Of a DNA stretch of 64,000 nt, positions 53,634 through 61,169 are shown piece after piece. Numbering within the stretch: position 1 is the stretch's first letter; each line of letters opens with the position of its first letter. Source of the stretch: Streptomyces physcomitrii. Lineage in GTDB: Bacteria; Actinomycetota; Actinomycetes; Streptomycetales; Streptomycetaceae. The stretch is taken from the NCBI RefSeq assembly GCF_012273655.1, contig NZ_JAAWWP010000003.1, positions 1 to 64,000 of the forward strand, written 5' to 3'. Below the pieces are notes generated by a model that had not been told where the DNA came from, ran no database searches, and worked only from the letters and a program-made list of their open reading frames with translations. The position numbers and the translations under genes were made by a program.

Positions 53634-54485
53634 TCAGCGCAGGGCGTCGATCGCGCGCAGGATCAGGGCACGGGCGTCCGCCCCGTACACCGCCATGGCG
53701 CGCAGCCGCTCGAACGTGGCGAGGTACTGGGCGACTTCGCCGGGCTGGGTGACGGTCACCTCGGCGGACACCAGCTCGACGGAGACCATCCGGTCGTCGT
53801 AGACGTGGAAGGTCTCCTCGGGCCAGTGCGTACGCGCCGCCTCGACCGGGATGATGCCGAGCGAGACCGCGGGCAGCGCACCGACGGCGAGCAGGTGGCC
53901 GAGCTGCGCGGCCATGGCCTCGGTGTCCGCGACCCTGCAGTGCAGGACGCCCTCCTCGATCACGAAGACGAAGCGGTGCCCCGGCTCGTGGACGATACGG
54001 GAGCGCTCGACGCGGGCGCGCGCGGCTTCGGTGCTGTCGTCCTCGGGGAGGGCATGGACCTCGGCGGCGATCCGGAGCACGGCGGTCGCGTACCCCTCGG
54101 TCTGGAGCAGGCCGGGCACGAGACCGGCGGAGTACATCCGGAACAGCGCGGTGTCCTGGAAGAACTGGATGCGGCTCTCCTGGATGTGCCGCAGCCCGGC
54201 GCGGACCTGGTCCCGCCACTGCCGGTACATCGACTCGGCGTCGAGGGAGTGGACGATGAGGTCCTGCGCCCGGTCCTCGGCGCCGGTGACCGCGCACCAC
54301 CGCCGGATGTCACCCGCGGAGGGAGCTGTCACCGCGTTCTCGATGCGGCTTGTCTTCGAGTAGTGCCAACCGCAGCCGGCGGCCAGCTGCACGACGGTGA
54401 GCCCCGCCTCCCTGCGCAGGTCGTGCAGTTGGCGGGCGACGGCCTTGCGTGCGGCCTGGGCGGCGGAGGACGGCGATGTGGGCAT
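53634..54485 (-). CDS. XRE-family regulator with DUF5753-type C-terminus
   Basis: A 283-residue protein: helix-turn-helix at about 15-65 (LRREAGLTVVQLAAGCGWHYSKTSRIENA) followed by the DUF5753-like domain (FRMYSAGLVPGLLQTEGYATAVL ... GHRFVFVIEEGVLHCRV). Streptomyces have many such regulators, each usually beside a small DUF397 or DUF6879 gene that works with it. Here the DUF6879 gene is 25 bp upstream on the same strand. The ATG at 54485 lacks a close ribosome site, so coupling to the upstream gene is likely. Confidence 0.88.
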   Translation of the reverse strand: MPTSPSSAAQAARKAVARQLHDLRREAGLTVVQLAAGCGWHYSKTSRIENAVTAPSAGDIRRWCAVTGAEDRAQDLIVHSLDAESMYRQWRDQVRAGLRHIQESRIQFFQDTALFRMYSAGLVPGLLQTEGYATAVLRIAAEVHALPEDDSTEAARARVERSRIVHEPGHRFVFVIEEGVLHCRVADTEAMAAQLGHLLAVGALPAVSLGIIPVEAARTHWPEETFHVYDDRMVSVELVSAEVTVTQPGEVAQYLATFERLRAMAVYGADARALILRAIDALR

Positions 54486-54510
54486 GTGCTGGCTGCTGGT
54501 ACTTCCTGCC

Positions 54511-55038
54511 TCAGCGGATCCGGTACTGGTCGTGGGGGACGGCTCGGCCCCACACCGCGGCGAATGCCTCGCCGCACAGCTTCGCGGCGGCAGGAGCCTC
54601 GGACATCTCGTGACCGACCAGGGCGCCGTTGCCGGAGAAGAAGCCCCACCGGACGAGCTGTTCGTCGAACAGCCAGAAGTCGGCGCCCGGCAGGGCAAGG
54701 TCGGCCGCACGGTGGCGGGGCAGCCAGCGCACCTCCTCGCCCGCGTGCAGATTGACCGAGGTGGACGCGTGCTCGTAGCGGATGTAGTCGCTCACCGGCT
54801 CGGACACGATCCGGGCCCGGCGGACGGTGACCCCGCGGGCCACGGCCCCGGAGACCAGGGACACCCAGGGAGCCCAGTCCTCGGACCCCGGATCGGTGTC
54901 GCGCTGCCCGGTCTCCAGCCAGGTCCGGAAGTCATCGGCTTCCGCGGCCACGCCGTAGTGGTCCCGCATCTCCAGGTGCAGGGCGGACCGTGTGCACCTG
55001 GCGAGCAGTTCAGCGAACGGCGGCACGCTCGACGGCAT
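54511..55038 (-). CDS. DUF6879 family protein (partner of XRE regulator)
   Basis: A 175-residue protein of the DUF6879 family: MRDHYGVAAEADDFRTWLETG, then VSLVSGAVARGVTVRRARIVSEPVSDYIRYEH, and near the end ADFWLFDEQLVRWGFF. These genes sit next to XRE-DUF5753 regulators and may be their effector or antagonist. The start overlaps the end of the 86-aa gene by 29 bp, so the three genes (55010, 54511, 53634) form one minus-strand operon. Confidence 0.82.
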   Translation of the reverse strand: MPSSVPPFAELLARCTRSALHLEMRDHYGVAAEADDFRTWLETGQRDTDPGSEDWAPWVSLVSGAVARGVTVRRARIVSEPVSDYIRYEHASTSVNLHAGEEVRWLPRHRAADLALPGADFWLFDEQLVRWGFFSGNGALVGHEMSEAPAAAKLCGEAFAAVWGRAVPHDQYRIR

Positions 55039-55270
55039 CGCAGGCCTCCCTGATCATCGGCACCATCCTCGCGGGGATCCGGACCACGGCCTCGTCCTCC
55101 GGAATACCGACGGCGTGGCCCGGCACTTCCCACGCCGCGACCTCTGCCTCAAGTGCGCAGCCCGCCTTCCAGCCCTGGAAGACGAGCTCGTGCTTCTCCT
55201 GGTCGACCCACACCGTCGGGCTGTCCGCCGTCTTCGTTTCGGGGTCGATACCGATGAACAGCAGCGCCAT
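55010..55270 (-). CDS. Small unknown protein (86 aa), first of XRE operon
   Basis: An 86-residue acidic protein: LLFIGIDPETKTADSPTVWV then a helical C-terminal part (VVRIPARMVPMIREACDAVE). It is not recognised beyond being typical of genes placed before DUF6879/XRE pairs. The good codon bias and 29-bp overlap with the next gene support it as real. Confidence 0.7.
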   Translation of the reverse strand: MALLFIGIDPETKTADSPTVWVDQEKHELVFQGWKAGCALEAEVAAWEVPGHAVGIPEDEAVVRIPARMVPMIREACDAVERAAVR

Positions 55271-55466
55271 GCCGGTCTCCGTCCACGAGGTGTGCGGTTC
55301 CTTGCAGCAGCTTCCGCCGGACAGGCCCGCCGGTCAAGGGTGCAAAATCGTCAATTGCCCTGGTGGGGTGGTTCGTTGCAAACATCTGCACATCCCTGGC
55401 CGCGAAGCACAGGGGACTTCTAGCGTCGACTGGGACGACAGAACCCCGGCGAGGGAAGGGAACCGC

Positions 55467-55967
55467 ATGACAGCCACGCTCGAAGGCCCCGTGGGCATCG
55501 GCACGCGGGACACCGAGGAACTGCTCAACGCCGTCGCACCGCACATCAGCGACCTCACCGTCAACGTCTTCACCGGCGACATGACCATCTGGGACCGCGA
55601 GGTGGCGTTGCTTCTGCGCGACCACACCATGGTGCGGGCCATGGCCGAACGGGTCCTCGCCAACGCCGTGATGTACACCCTCGGCAGCATCGAGAACCCC
55701 GGGGTGCACCTCGGCGTCGGGAAGCTCGTCGACATCGGCGTCCACCAGCTCATCCTGGACACACCCGTCTGGTGGGGCGTCTGCCGCCTCTACAACGGCG
55801 GCCGCTACAAGCACCACGCCCCGTTCATCCGGCGGCGCCGCGACGGGCTGTGCCTGCGCACCGGCGAGTTCCTGAAGTCCCAGGGCTGGCCCGTGGACGA
55901 AGAGCTGTGGGCCCTGGACGGCGCGGACTGCTCACCGTGCGACGACAAGGTTCCCGACAGCCACTGA
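55467..55967 (+). CDS. Unknown protein (166 aa)
   Basis: A 166-residue soluble protein, not recognised. It begins MTATLEGPVGIGTRDTEELL, is helix-rich, and near the middle has PVWWGVCRLYNGGRYKHHAPFIRRRRDG. It ends with a Cys-containing tail (CSPCDD). GAGGGAAGGG precedes the ATG. Divergent from the XRE operon; the 196-bp spacer probably contains both promoters. Confidence 0.7.
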   Translation: MTATLEGPVGIGTRDTEELLNAVAPHISDLTVNVFTGDMTIWDREVALLLRDHTMVRAMAERVLANAVMYTLGSIENPGVHLGVGKLVDIGVHQLILDTPVWWGVCRLYNGGRYKHHAPFIRRRRDGLCLRTGEFLKSQGWPVDEELWALDGADCSPCDDKVPDSH

Positions 55968-56052
55968 CCGCCCGCCGCAGCCGCCTCCGCCCTCGGCGCC
56001 GAGGGCGGAGGTCACCCACATCTGTCGGCACCGGCACCGGAGAGAGACCAGC

Positions 56053-56712
56053 ATGCCCGTACCGCACGACATCGCCGCCGAGACCGAACTCTGGGACGCC
56101 TACGCGGAGTCCGCGTTCAAGACCGACACCGAGCCCGCCTTCTGCTGGACCCAGTACCCCGGCCACGGCCCCGGCCCGGAACTCCTCGGCGCCCCCGGGA
56201 AGGTGCTGGAGATCGGCTGCGGCACCGGTCGCGCCCTGGCCTACCTCGCCCGGCGCGGCATCACCGCCCACGGCGTCGACCTGTCTCCGGTCATGGTCGA
56301 GAAGACCATCGACAAGTGGAGCGGGACCGGTGCCGTCTTCCGGCAGGGCGAGGTCCTGGAGTACCTCGCGGCGTGCGAGGAGACCTACGACGCGATCTAC
56401 AGCAACTTCGGTGCGGCCTGGTTCACCGACCCCGGCAAGCTGTTTCCCCTCGTCCGGTCCCGTCTCGACGCCGGGGGCGTGTTCGTCTTCTCGCAGCCGC
56501 CGGCCATCCCCGGCGCCTACGGGCCGCAGGGCATGTACAAGGGCGGCTTCGCCGGCAAGGCCATGTTCACCTACCGCTACAGCTACCGCCCGCCCGTCTG
56601 GGAACGCCTGCTGACGCGTGCCGGTTTCGCCACCGCAACGGCCCGGGTGCACGAGGCGCCGCGGCAGGGTCACATCGGCACCCTGATCGTCCGGGCGACG
56701 ACCCGCGGCTGA
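56053..56712 (+). CDS. Class I SAM-dependent methyltransferase
   Basis: A 219-residue protein: motif I VLEIGCGTGRALAYLARRG (about 51-69), HGVDLSPVMVEKTIDKW next, then YDAIYSNFGAAWFTDPGKLFPLVRSRLDAGGVFVFSQ. This is a small-molecule-type methyltransferase. It follows the unknown gene at 55467 by 85 bp on the same strand and may be cotranscribed. GGAGAGAG lies upstream of the ATG. Confidence 0.85.
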   Translation: MPVPHDIAAETELWDAYAESAFKTDTEPAFCWTQYPGHGPGPELLGAPGKVLEIGCGTGRALAYLARRGITAHGVDLSPVMVEKTIDKWSGTGAVFRQGEVLEYLAACEETYDAIYSNFGAAWFTDPGKLFPLVRSRLDAGGVFVFSQPPAIPGAYGPQGMYKGGFAGKAMFTYRYSYRPPVWERLLTRAGFATATARVHEAPRQGHIGTLIVRATTRG

Positions 56713-56903
56713 CCGCGGAGGGAGCGGGCCGGGGTGCCCGAGCCGGTCGCCTCTGCGAGCGCGCGGCGCGAGAGGCCTCGGGGAGCCCGGGCCCGTACGA
56801 GTCCGAGCCCGGGACAGACGGCAGCACCGGCACCTCTCAGGCATTGCTCACGCCTCGCTCGCGCCTCGCTCGCACCCACGCAAGCGCCGGCCCCGCGGAC
56901 GAA

Positions 56904-56941
56904 GAAGCGCCCGGGACGACTGCGGTCGTCCCGGGCGCTTC
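56904..56941. terminator. Strong hairpin terminator after tRNA-Lys
   Basis: A perfect 17-bp stem GAAGCGCCCGGGACGAC and its complement with a TGCG loop lies 40 bp past the 3' end of tRNA-Lys in its direction. It also faces the methyltransferase at 56053, so it may end both transcripts. Confidence 0.85.
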
Positions 56942-56980
56942 CTGGCAGGTCGGAGAGGGTTTCCCGTTCCCTCGTCCCCG

Positions 56981-57053
56981 TAGGCCGTGTGGGACTCGAA
57001 CCCACAACCAATGGATTAAAAGTCCACTGCTCTGCCAATTGAGCTAACGGCCC
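56981..57053 (-). tRNA. tRNA-Lys (TTT)
   Basis: A 73-nt cloverleaf on the minus strand: acceptor GGGCCGT/ACGGCCT, anticodon loop ACTTTTAAT with TTT, T-loop GTTCGAGTC, discriminator A; CCA not encoded. It lies between the accessory stretch (50753-56712) and the lanthipeptide/deoxysugar operon. Confidence 0.96.
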
Positions 57054-57119
57054 GCCCGTGCAGCATAGCCCGCGTCTCCGCGTGACGTGCGGGGGATATG
57101 CCCGTGCGGCGCGGGGGCG

Positions 57120-57680
57120 TCACGCGTAGCGGGGGAGGCGGCCCGCCGCCACCGCTTCGGTGAGGGTCGGGGCCGTGGCGTCCTTGGCCGAGAGGAGGGG
57201 CTCGGGGGTGTCCGGCCAGGCGATGGCGAGGTCGGGGTCGAAGGGGTGGACGGTGTGTTCGCGGGCGGGGTTGTAGGGCTCGGAGCAGAGGTACATCACG
57301 GTGGCGTCGTCGGTGAGGGCGAGGAAGGAGTGGCCGAGGCCCTCGGGGAGGTAGAGGGCGCTGTGGTTGTGCTCGCCCAGCTCGACCGCCTCCCAGCTGC
57401 CGAAGCCCGGGGAGCCGAGCCGCAGGTCGACGACGACGTCCAGGACCGCGCCGCGCAGGCAGGTGACGTACTTGGCCTGGCCGGGCGGCAGTTCGGCGTA
57501 GTGGATGCCGCGCAGGGCGCCGCGGCGGGAGACGGAGACATTGGCCTGGGCGAGGGCGAGGGGGTGGCCGACGGCCTCGGTGAACTCCCGTGCGCGGTAG
57601 GCCTCGTGGAGGGTGCCGCGGTGGTCGGCGTGCTGCCGCGGGGTGTGCAGCCAGGCGCCCTCGATGCCGAGTTCCTTCAC
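57120..57680 (-). CDS. rmlC: dTDP-4-dehydro-6-deoxyglucose 3,5-epimerase (RmlC-like)
   Basis: A 186-residue cupin enzyme. It has QANVSVSRRGALRGIHYAE (catalytic His about 60), YVTCLRGAVLDVVVDLR and the LGHSFLALTDDATVMYLCSEPYNPAREH segment carrying the active-site Tyr. It epimerises dTDP-4-dehydro-6-deoxyglucose at C3 and C5, or at C3 only. The start overlaps the rmlB stop (ATGA). It is the last gene of the operon. A 4-reductase (RmlD) is not seen in the window. Confidence 0.92.
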   Translation of the reverse strand: MKELGIEGAWLHTPRQHADHRGTLHEAYRAREFTEAVGHPLALAQANVSVSRRGALRGIHYAELPPGQAKYVTCLRGAVLDVVVDLRLGSPGFGSWEAVELGEHNHSALYLPEGLGHSFLALTDDATVMYLCSEPYNPAREHTVHPFDPDLAIAWPDTPEPLLSAKDATAPTLTEAVAAGRLPRYA

Positions 57681-58963
57681 GGGGAGTCAGTCCTTCCCGG
57701 CCGGGGTGAATCCTCCTGCTGGGCCTCCGGCTCCTCCGGTTCCCCGGATCGCGGGTCCAGGGACTGCTGCTCCGCGGACAGCCGATCCCAGGACCGCCGC
57801 TCCGAGGGCTCCCTCTCCGAGGACCGCGGCTCAGAGGACCGGCGATCCCAGGCCCGCCGCTCCGAGGACTGCCCCTCCGAGGACTGCCGATCAAAGGATT
57901 GCTGCTCCGAGGACTGCCGCTCCAAAGACTGCGGCTCCAAGGACCGCCGATCCGAGGACCGCCGATCCTGGGACCGCCGGTCCCCCGCACCCTGCTCCCG
58001 CCACCCCGGATGCCCCCGGTACCACTCCACCGTCGCCGCGAGCCCCTGCGGGAAGGCGTGTACGGGCCGGTAGCCGAGTTCGGTGCGGGAGCGGGTCCAG
58101 TCGAGGGCGTAGCGGTGGTCGTGGCCCTTGCGGTCGGGGACGAGGGTGATGCGGTCCTCGGGGGCGCCGCAGGCGGCGAGGAGGCGGAGGGTGAGTTCGC
58201 GGTTGGAGAGTTCGGTGCCGCCGCCGAGGTGGTAGACGCGGCCGGGGCGGCCCTTGGTGCGGGCCAGGTCGACGCCGAGGCAGTGGTCGTCCACGTGCAG
58301 CCATTCGCGGATCTGGGCGCCCTCGCCGTAGAGGGGGACGGTGCGGCCCGCGAGGAGGCGGCTGACGAAGAGCGGGATGATCTTCTCGGGATACTGGCGG
58401 GGGCCGTAGTTGTTGGGGCAGCGGGTGACGCGGACGTCGAGGCCGTGGGTGCGGTGGTGGGCGAGGGCGAGCAGGTCGGCGGCGGCCTTGGAGGCGGCGT
58501 AGGGGGAGTTGGGGGCCAGCGGCTGGTCCTCGGTCCAGGCGCCCTCGGCGATCGAGCCGTACACCTCGTCGGTGGAGACCTGGACGAAGACGGCGGTCCC
58601 GGCGCGCACGGCGGCGTCCAGCAGGACCTGGGTGCCGAGGACGTTGGTGCGGACGAAGGCGCCCGCGTCCTCGATGGAGCGGTCGACATGGCTCTCGGCG
58701 GCGAAGTGCACCAGGTGGTCGTGGCCCGGGAGCAGGCGGCGGACCAAGGCCGCGTCGCCGATGTCGCCCTCGACGAAGGTCAGGCGGGGGTCGCCGAGGA
58801 GTCCGGTGAGGTTGTCCCGGCGGCCCGCGTAGGTGAGGGCGTCCAGGACGGTGACCTCCAGGGGGCCGGCGGCCGGGGCGGAGGGGGCGGGTGTGCGGTG
58901 CAGGAGGCGGCGTACGTAGGCCGAGCCGATGAAGCCGGCGCCGCCGGTGACGAGGATTCTCAC
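57677..58963 (-). CDS. rmlB: dTDP-glucose 4,6-dehydratase (RmlB) with repetitive C-terminal tail
   Basis: A 428-residue SDR enzyme. Residues 1-320 are a complete RmlB: NAD-binding VTGGAGFIG (about 5-13), VSTDEVYGS (about 128-136), catalytic YAASKAA (about 152-158) and YGPRQYPEKIIPLF. Residues about 322-428 are an added tail of some 16 pentapeptide units of the form (D/E)(R/Q/P)(R/Q)Sx, highly charged and surely disordered. Family members end near 320-330 residues. The enzyme makes dTDP-4-dehydro-6-deoxyglucose. The GTG start overlaps the rmlA stop (GTGA). Confidence 0.93.
   Translation of the reverse strand: MRILVTGGAGFIGSAYVRRLLHRTPAPSAPAAGPLEVTVLDALTYAGRRDNLTGLLGDPRLTFVEGDIGDAALVRRLLPGHDHLVHFAAESHVDRSIEDAGAFVRTNVLGTQVLLDAAVRAGTAVFVQVSTDEVYGSIAEGAWTEDQPLAPNSPYAASKAAADLLALAHHRTHGLDVRVTRCPNNYGPRQYPEKIIPLFVSRLLAGRTVPLYGEGAQIREWLHVDDHCLGVDLARTKGRPGRVYHLGGGTELSNRELTLRLLAACGAPEDRITLVPDRKGHDHRYALDWTRSRTELGYRPVHAFPQGLAATVEWYRGHPGWREQGAGDRRSQDRRSSDRRSLEPQSLERQSSEQQSFDRQSSEGQSSERRAWDRRSSEPRSSEREPSERRSWDRLSAEQQSLDPRSGEPEEPEAQQEDSPRPGRTDSP
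57725..57995 (-). repeat. In-frame 15-bp tandem repeats in the rmlB tail
   Basis: About sixteen units of 15 bp, consensus TCCGAGGACCGCCGA on the + strand with drift, encode Ser/Arg/Glu/Asp/Gln pentapeptides at the C-terminus of RmlB. The array keeps frame throughout. Confidence 0.88.
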
Positions 58964-60021
58964 GAGCGGATCCGTACCTCGCTGTGGTCGCCGAGTATCA
59001 GGCGGTGGGGTGCCGGGGCGGCCGGGGCGACGGTGGCGTGCCGTCCGATCAGGCAGCCTTCCAGCGGGCCGGTGCCCTCGATACGGGCGCCGTTCAGGAC
59101 GATGGAGTACGCCAGGGAGGTGTCCGCCAGGACGCAGTCCGGGCCGATGGAGGTGTACGGGCCGAGGCGGCTGTCGCGGACCGCGGTGCCCGCGCCGACG
59201 ATCAGCGGGCCTTCGAGGCGGGAGCGGACCACGGTGGCCCCGTCCTCCACGACGACCGGGCCGCGCAGCTCGCTGGCGGCGTCCACGCTGCCCTCGACGC
59301 GGGGCCGAAGGCTCTCCAGGACCTGGCGGTTGACCTCCAGCATGGCCTCGGCGTCGCCGGTGTCCTTCCAGTAGCCGGTGATACGGGTGGAGCGGACCGT
59401 GCGGCCGCGGTCGACGAGCCACTGCAGGGCGTCGGTGATCTCCAACTCGCCGCGGGCGGAGGGCTTCAGGGCGGCGACGGCCTCGTGGACCGCCGGGGTG
59501 AAGAGGTAGACGCCGACCAGGGCGAGGTCGCTGCGCGGGCGGGCGGGCTTCTCCTCCAGGGTGACGACCCGTCCCTCGGCGTCGAGTTCGGCGACCCCGA
59601 AGGCGGTGGGGTCGGGGACCTCGGTCAACAGCAGGGAGGCGTCGGGGCGTTCGGCGCGGAAGGCGGTGACCAGGTCGCGGATGCCGCCGACCACGAAGTT
59701 GTCGCCGAGGTACATCACGAAGTCGTCCTCGCCGAGGTAGTCCCGGGCGACCAGGACCGCGTGCGCGAGGCCGAGCGGGGCCTCCTGCACCAGATAGGTC
59801 ACCTCGACGCCGAAGCGGGAGCCGTCGCCGACGGCCTCCCGGATCTCCCGGGCCCGCGGGTTGACGATCAGCCCGACCTCGGTGATCCCGGCCTCCGCGA
59901 TCGCCTCCAGGCCGTAGAAGAGGACCGGTTTGTTGGCGACCGGGACGAGTTGCTTGGCCGAGCTGTGGGTGAGCGGGCGCAGCCGGGTGCCGCTGCCGCC
60001 GGCGAGGACCAGGGCCTTCAC
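58960..60021 (-). CDS. rmlA: Glucose-1-phosphate thymidylyltransferase, long (StrD-like) form
   Basis: A 353-residue nucleotidyltransferase. GGSGTRLRPLT is at about 8-18 and KQLVPVANKPVL follows. The rest of the catalytic domain carries YLGDNFV and EEKP. A C-terminal left-handed beta-helix-like part (about 240-353: SELRGPVVVEDGATVVRSRLEGPLIVG) gives the long form, as in StrD of the streptomycin pathway. It forms dTDP-glucose. The GTG start overlaps the upstream GT2 stop. Confidence 0.92.
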   Translation of the reverse strand: MKALVLAGGSGTRLRPLTHSSAKQLVPVANKPVLFYGLEAIAEAGITEVGLIVNPRAREIREAVGDGSRFGVEVTYLVQEAPLGLAHAVLVARDYLGEDDFVMYLGDNFVVGGIRDLVTAFRAERPDASLLLTEVPDPTAFGVAELDAEGRVVTLEEKPARPRSDLALVGVYLFTPAVHEAVAALKPSARGELEITDALQWLVDRGRTVRSTRITGYWKDTGDAEAMLEVNRQVLESLRPRVEGSVDAASELRGPVVVEDGATVVRSRLEGPLIVGAGTAVRDSRLGPYTSIGPDCVLADTSLAYSIVLNGARIEGTGPLEGCLIGRHATVAPAAPAPHRLILGDHSEVRIRS

Positions 60022-61169
60022 GGGGCCGGCTCCCGCCGCGGGGCCACGGGCTCGTGCCGTACGGCCGCTTCCCCCGCCGTGCGCTCCGGCTCCCGGTGCC
60101 GGGTGCGGGGCTGCCCCGCCAGTTCGCTCTCCAGCCTTCGCAGCAGGGCGAGTTGGGCGGCGGCGTGCTCGGTGAGCAGGGCGTCGAAGCGGGCCGCGTG
60201 CTCCGGGGTGGAGAGGAAGACGGGCACCGCGAGGAGGTAGCCGCCGCCGCGGGGGACGATCAGCGGTTCGGGGCCGCGGCCCGACTCGGGCGGGATCTCG
60301 CCGGGCTCGGGCACCTCGGGCGTCGCCAGCGGCCGTACGAAATCCGGTGTGGCGCCCAGGCGTTGGATGCGGGCGCGGCTGTCCTGCCGCGCGGCGGCGT
60401 CCAGCAGGCGCCGGGTGTCCGGGGCGTCGAGGGCGTCCCGGACCCGGCGGGCCAGGCGGGCGTCGGTGGTGTGCAGCAGGGGCGCGAAGTGGCCGGGGGC
60501 CAGGCGGTGGCGGCGGGTGGCGGTGCTCTCGAAGACGGAGACGGTACGGGCGGTCGTGGTCCGGGGGTGGTGGCCCGCCTCGGTCAGGCGGACCAGCAGG
60601 TCCCAGTCCTCCAGGCCCGGGGTGACCCGCCAGCCGCCGACCGACTCGGCGAGACCGCGCCGGTGCGCGAACCGGCTGGGCTCGAACAGCGGGTCCAGGT
60701 ACTGGAGTTCGGGGTGCCAGCACAGGTCCCACCAGCCGCTCTCACGGGTGGTGCGGCCCTCCTCGTCCACGGCCCGGTAGCCGGTGACGGCGAGCGGGGC
60801 GCCTTGGTCGAGCAGCTGGTGCAGGGCGTCCAGGTGGTCGGGGCGCCAGCTGTCGTCGTGGTCGAGATAGGCGATCCAGCGGCCTCGGGCGAGGGCGAGT
60901 CCCTGCTGCCGGGGGCCGCTCGGGTGGCCGGTGCGCCGGGCGCGGACGACCCGTACCCGGGGGTCGCCGGTGCTCTCCGCCACCCGCACGGTGTCGTCCG
61001 TACTGCCGTCGTCGAGGACGAGGAGTTCGAAGTCGGCCAGGCGCTGGGCGAGGACCGAGCGCAGGGTGGGGAGCAGCCGGGCGGAGCGGTTGTAGGTGGG
61101 GCACAGGACCGAGAACAGCGGGGCGTCGCCCGCCGGGCGGTCCTCGACTGCCCCTGGGCGGCGGCTCAT
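60018..61169 (-). CDS. GT2-family glycosyltransferase
   Basis: A 383-residue protein. The GT-A domain (about 15-240) has FSVLCPTYNRSARLL, LLVLDDGSTDDT and the metal-binding YLDHDDSW (about 96-103). The rest is a C-terminal helical region with LLAVPVFLSTPEHAARFDALL. Its place between the LanKC and the dTDP-sugar genes suggests it attaches a deoxysugar made by RmlABC. The acceptor could be the lanthipeptide or another metabolite (inference). ATGA overlap with the LanKC stop. Confidence 0.85.
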   Translation of the reverse strand: MSRRPGAVEDRPAGDAPLFSVLCPTYNRSARLLPTLRSVLAQRLADFELLVLDDGSTDDTVRVAESTGDPRVRVVRARRTGHPSGPRQQGLALARGRWIAYLDHDDSWRPDHLDALHQLLDQGAPLAVTGYRAVDEEGRTTRESGWWDLCWHPELQYLDPLFEPSRFAHRRGLAESVGGWRVTPGLEDWDLLVRLTEAGHHPRTTTARTVSVFESTATRRHRLAPGHFAPLLHTTDARLARRVRDALDAPDTRRLLDAAARQDSRARIQRLGATPDFVRPLATPEVPEPGEIPPESGRGPEPLIVPRGGGYLLAVPVFLSTPEHAARFDALLTEHAAAQLALLRRLESELAGQPRTRHREPERTAGEAAVRHEPVAPRREPAP

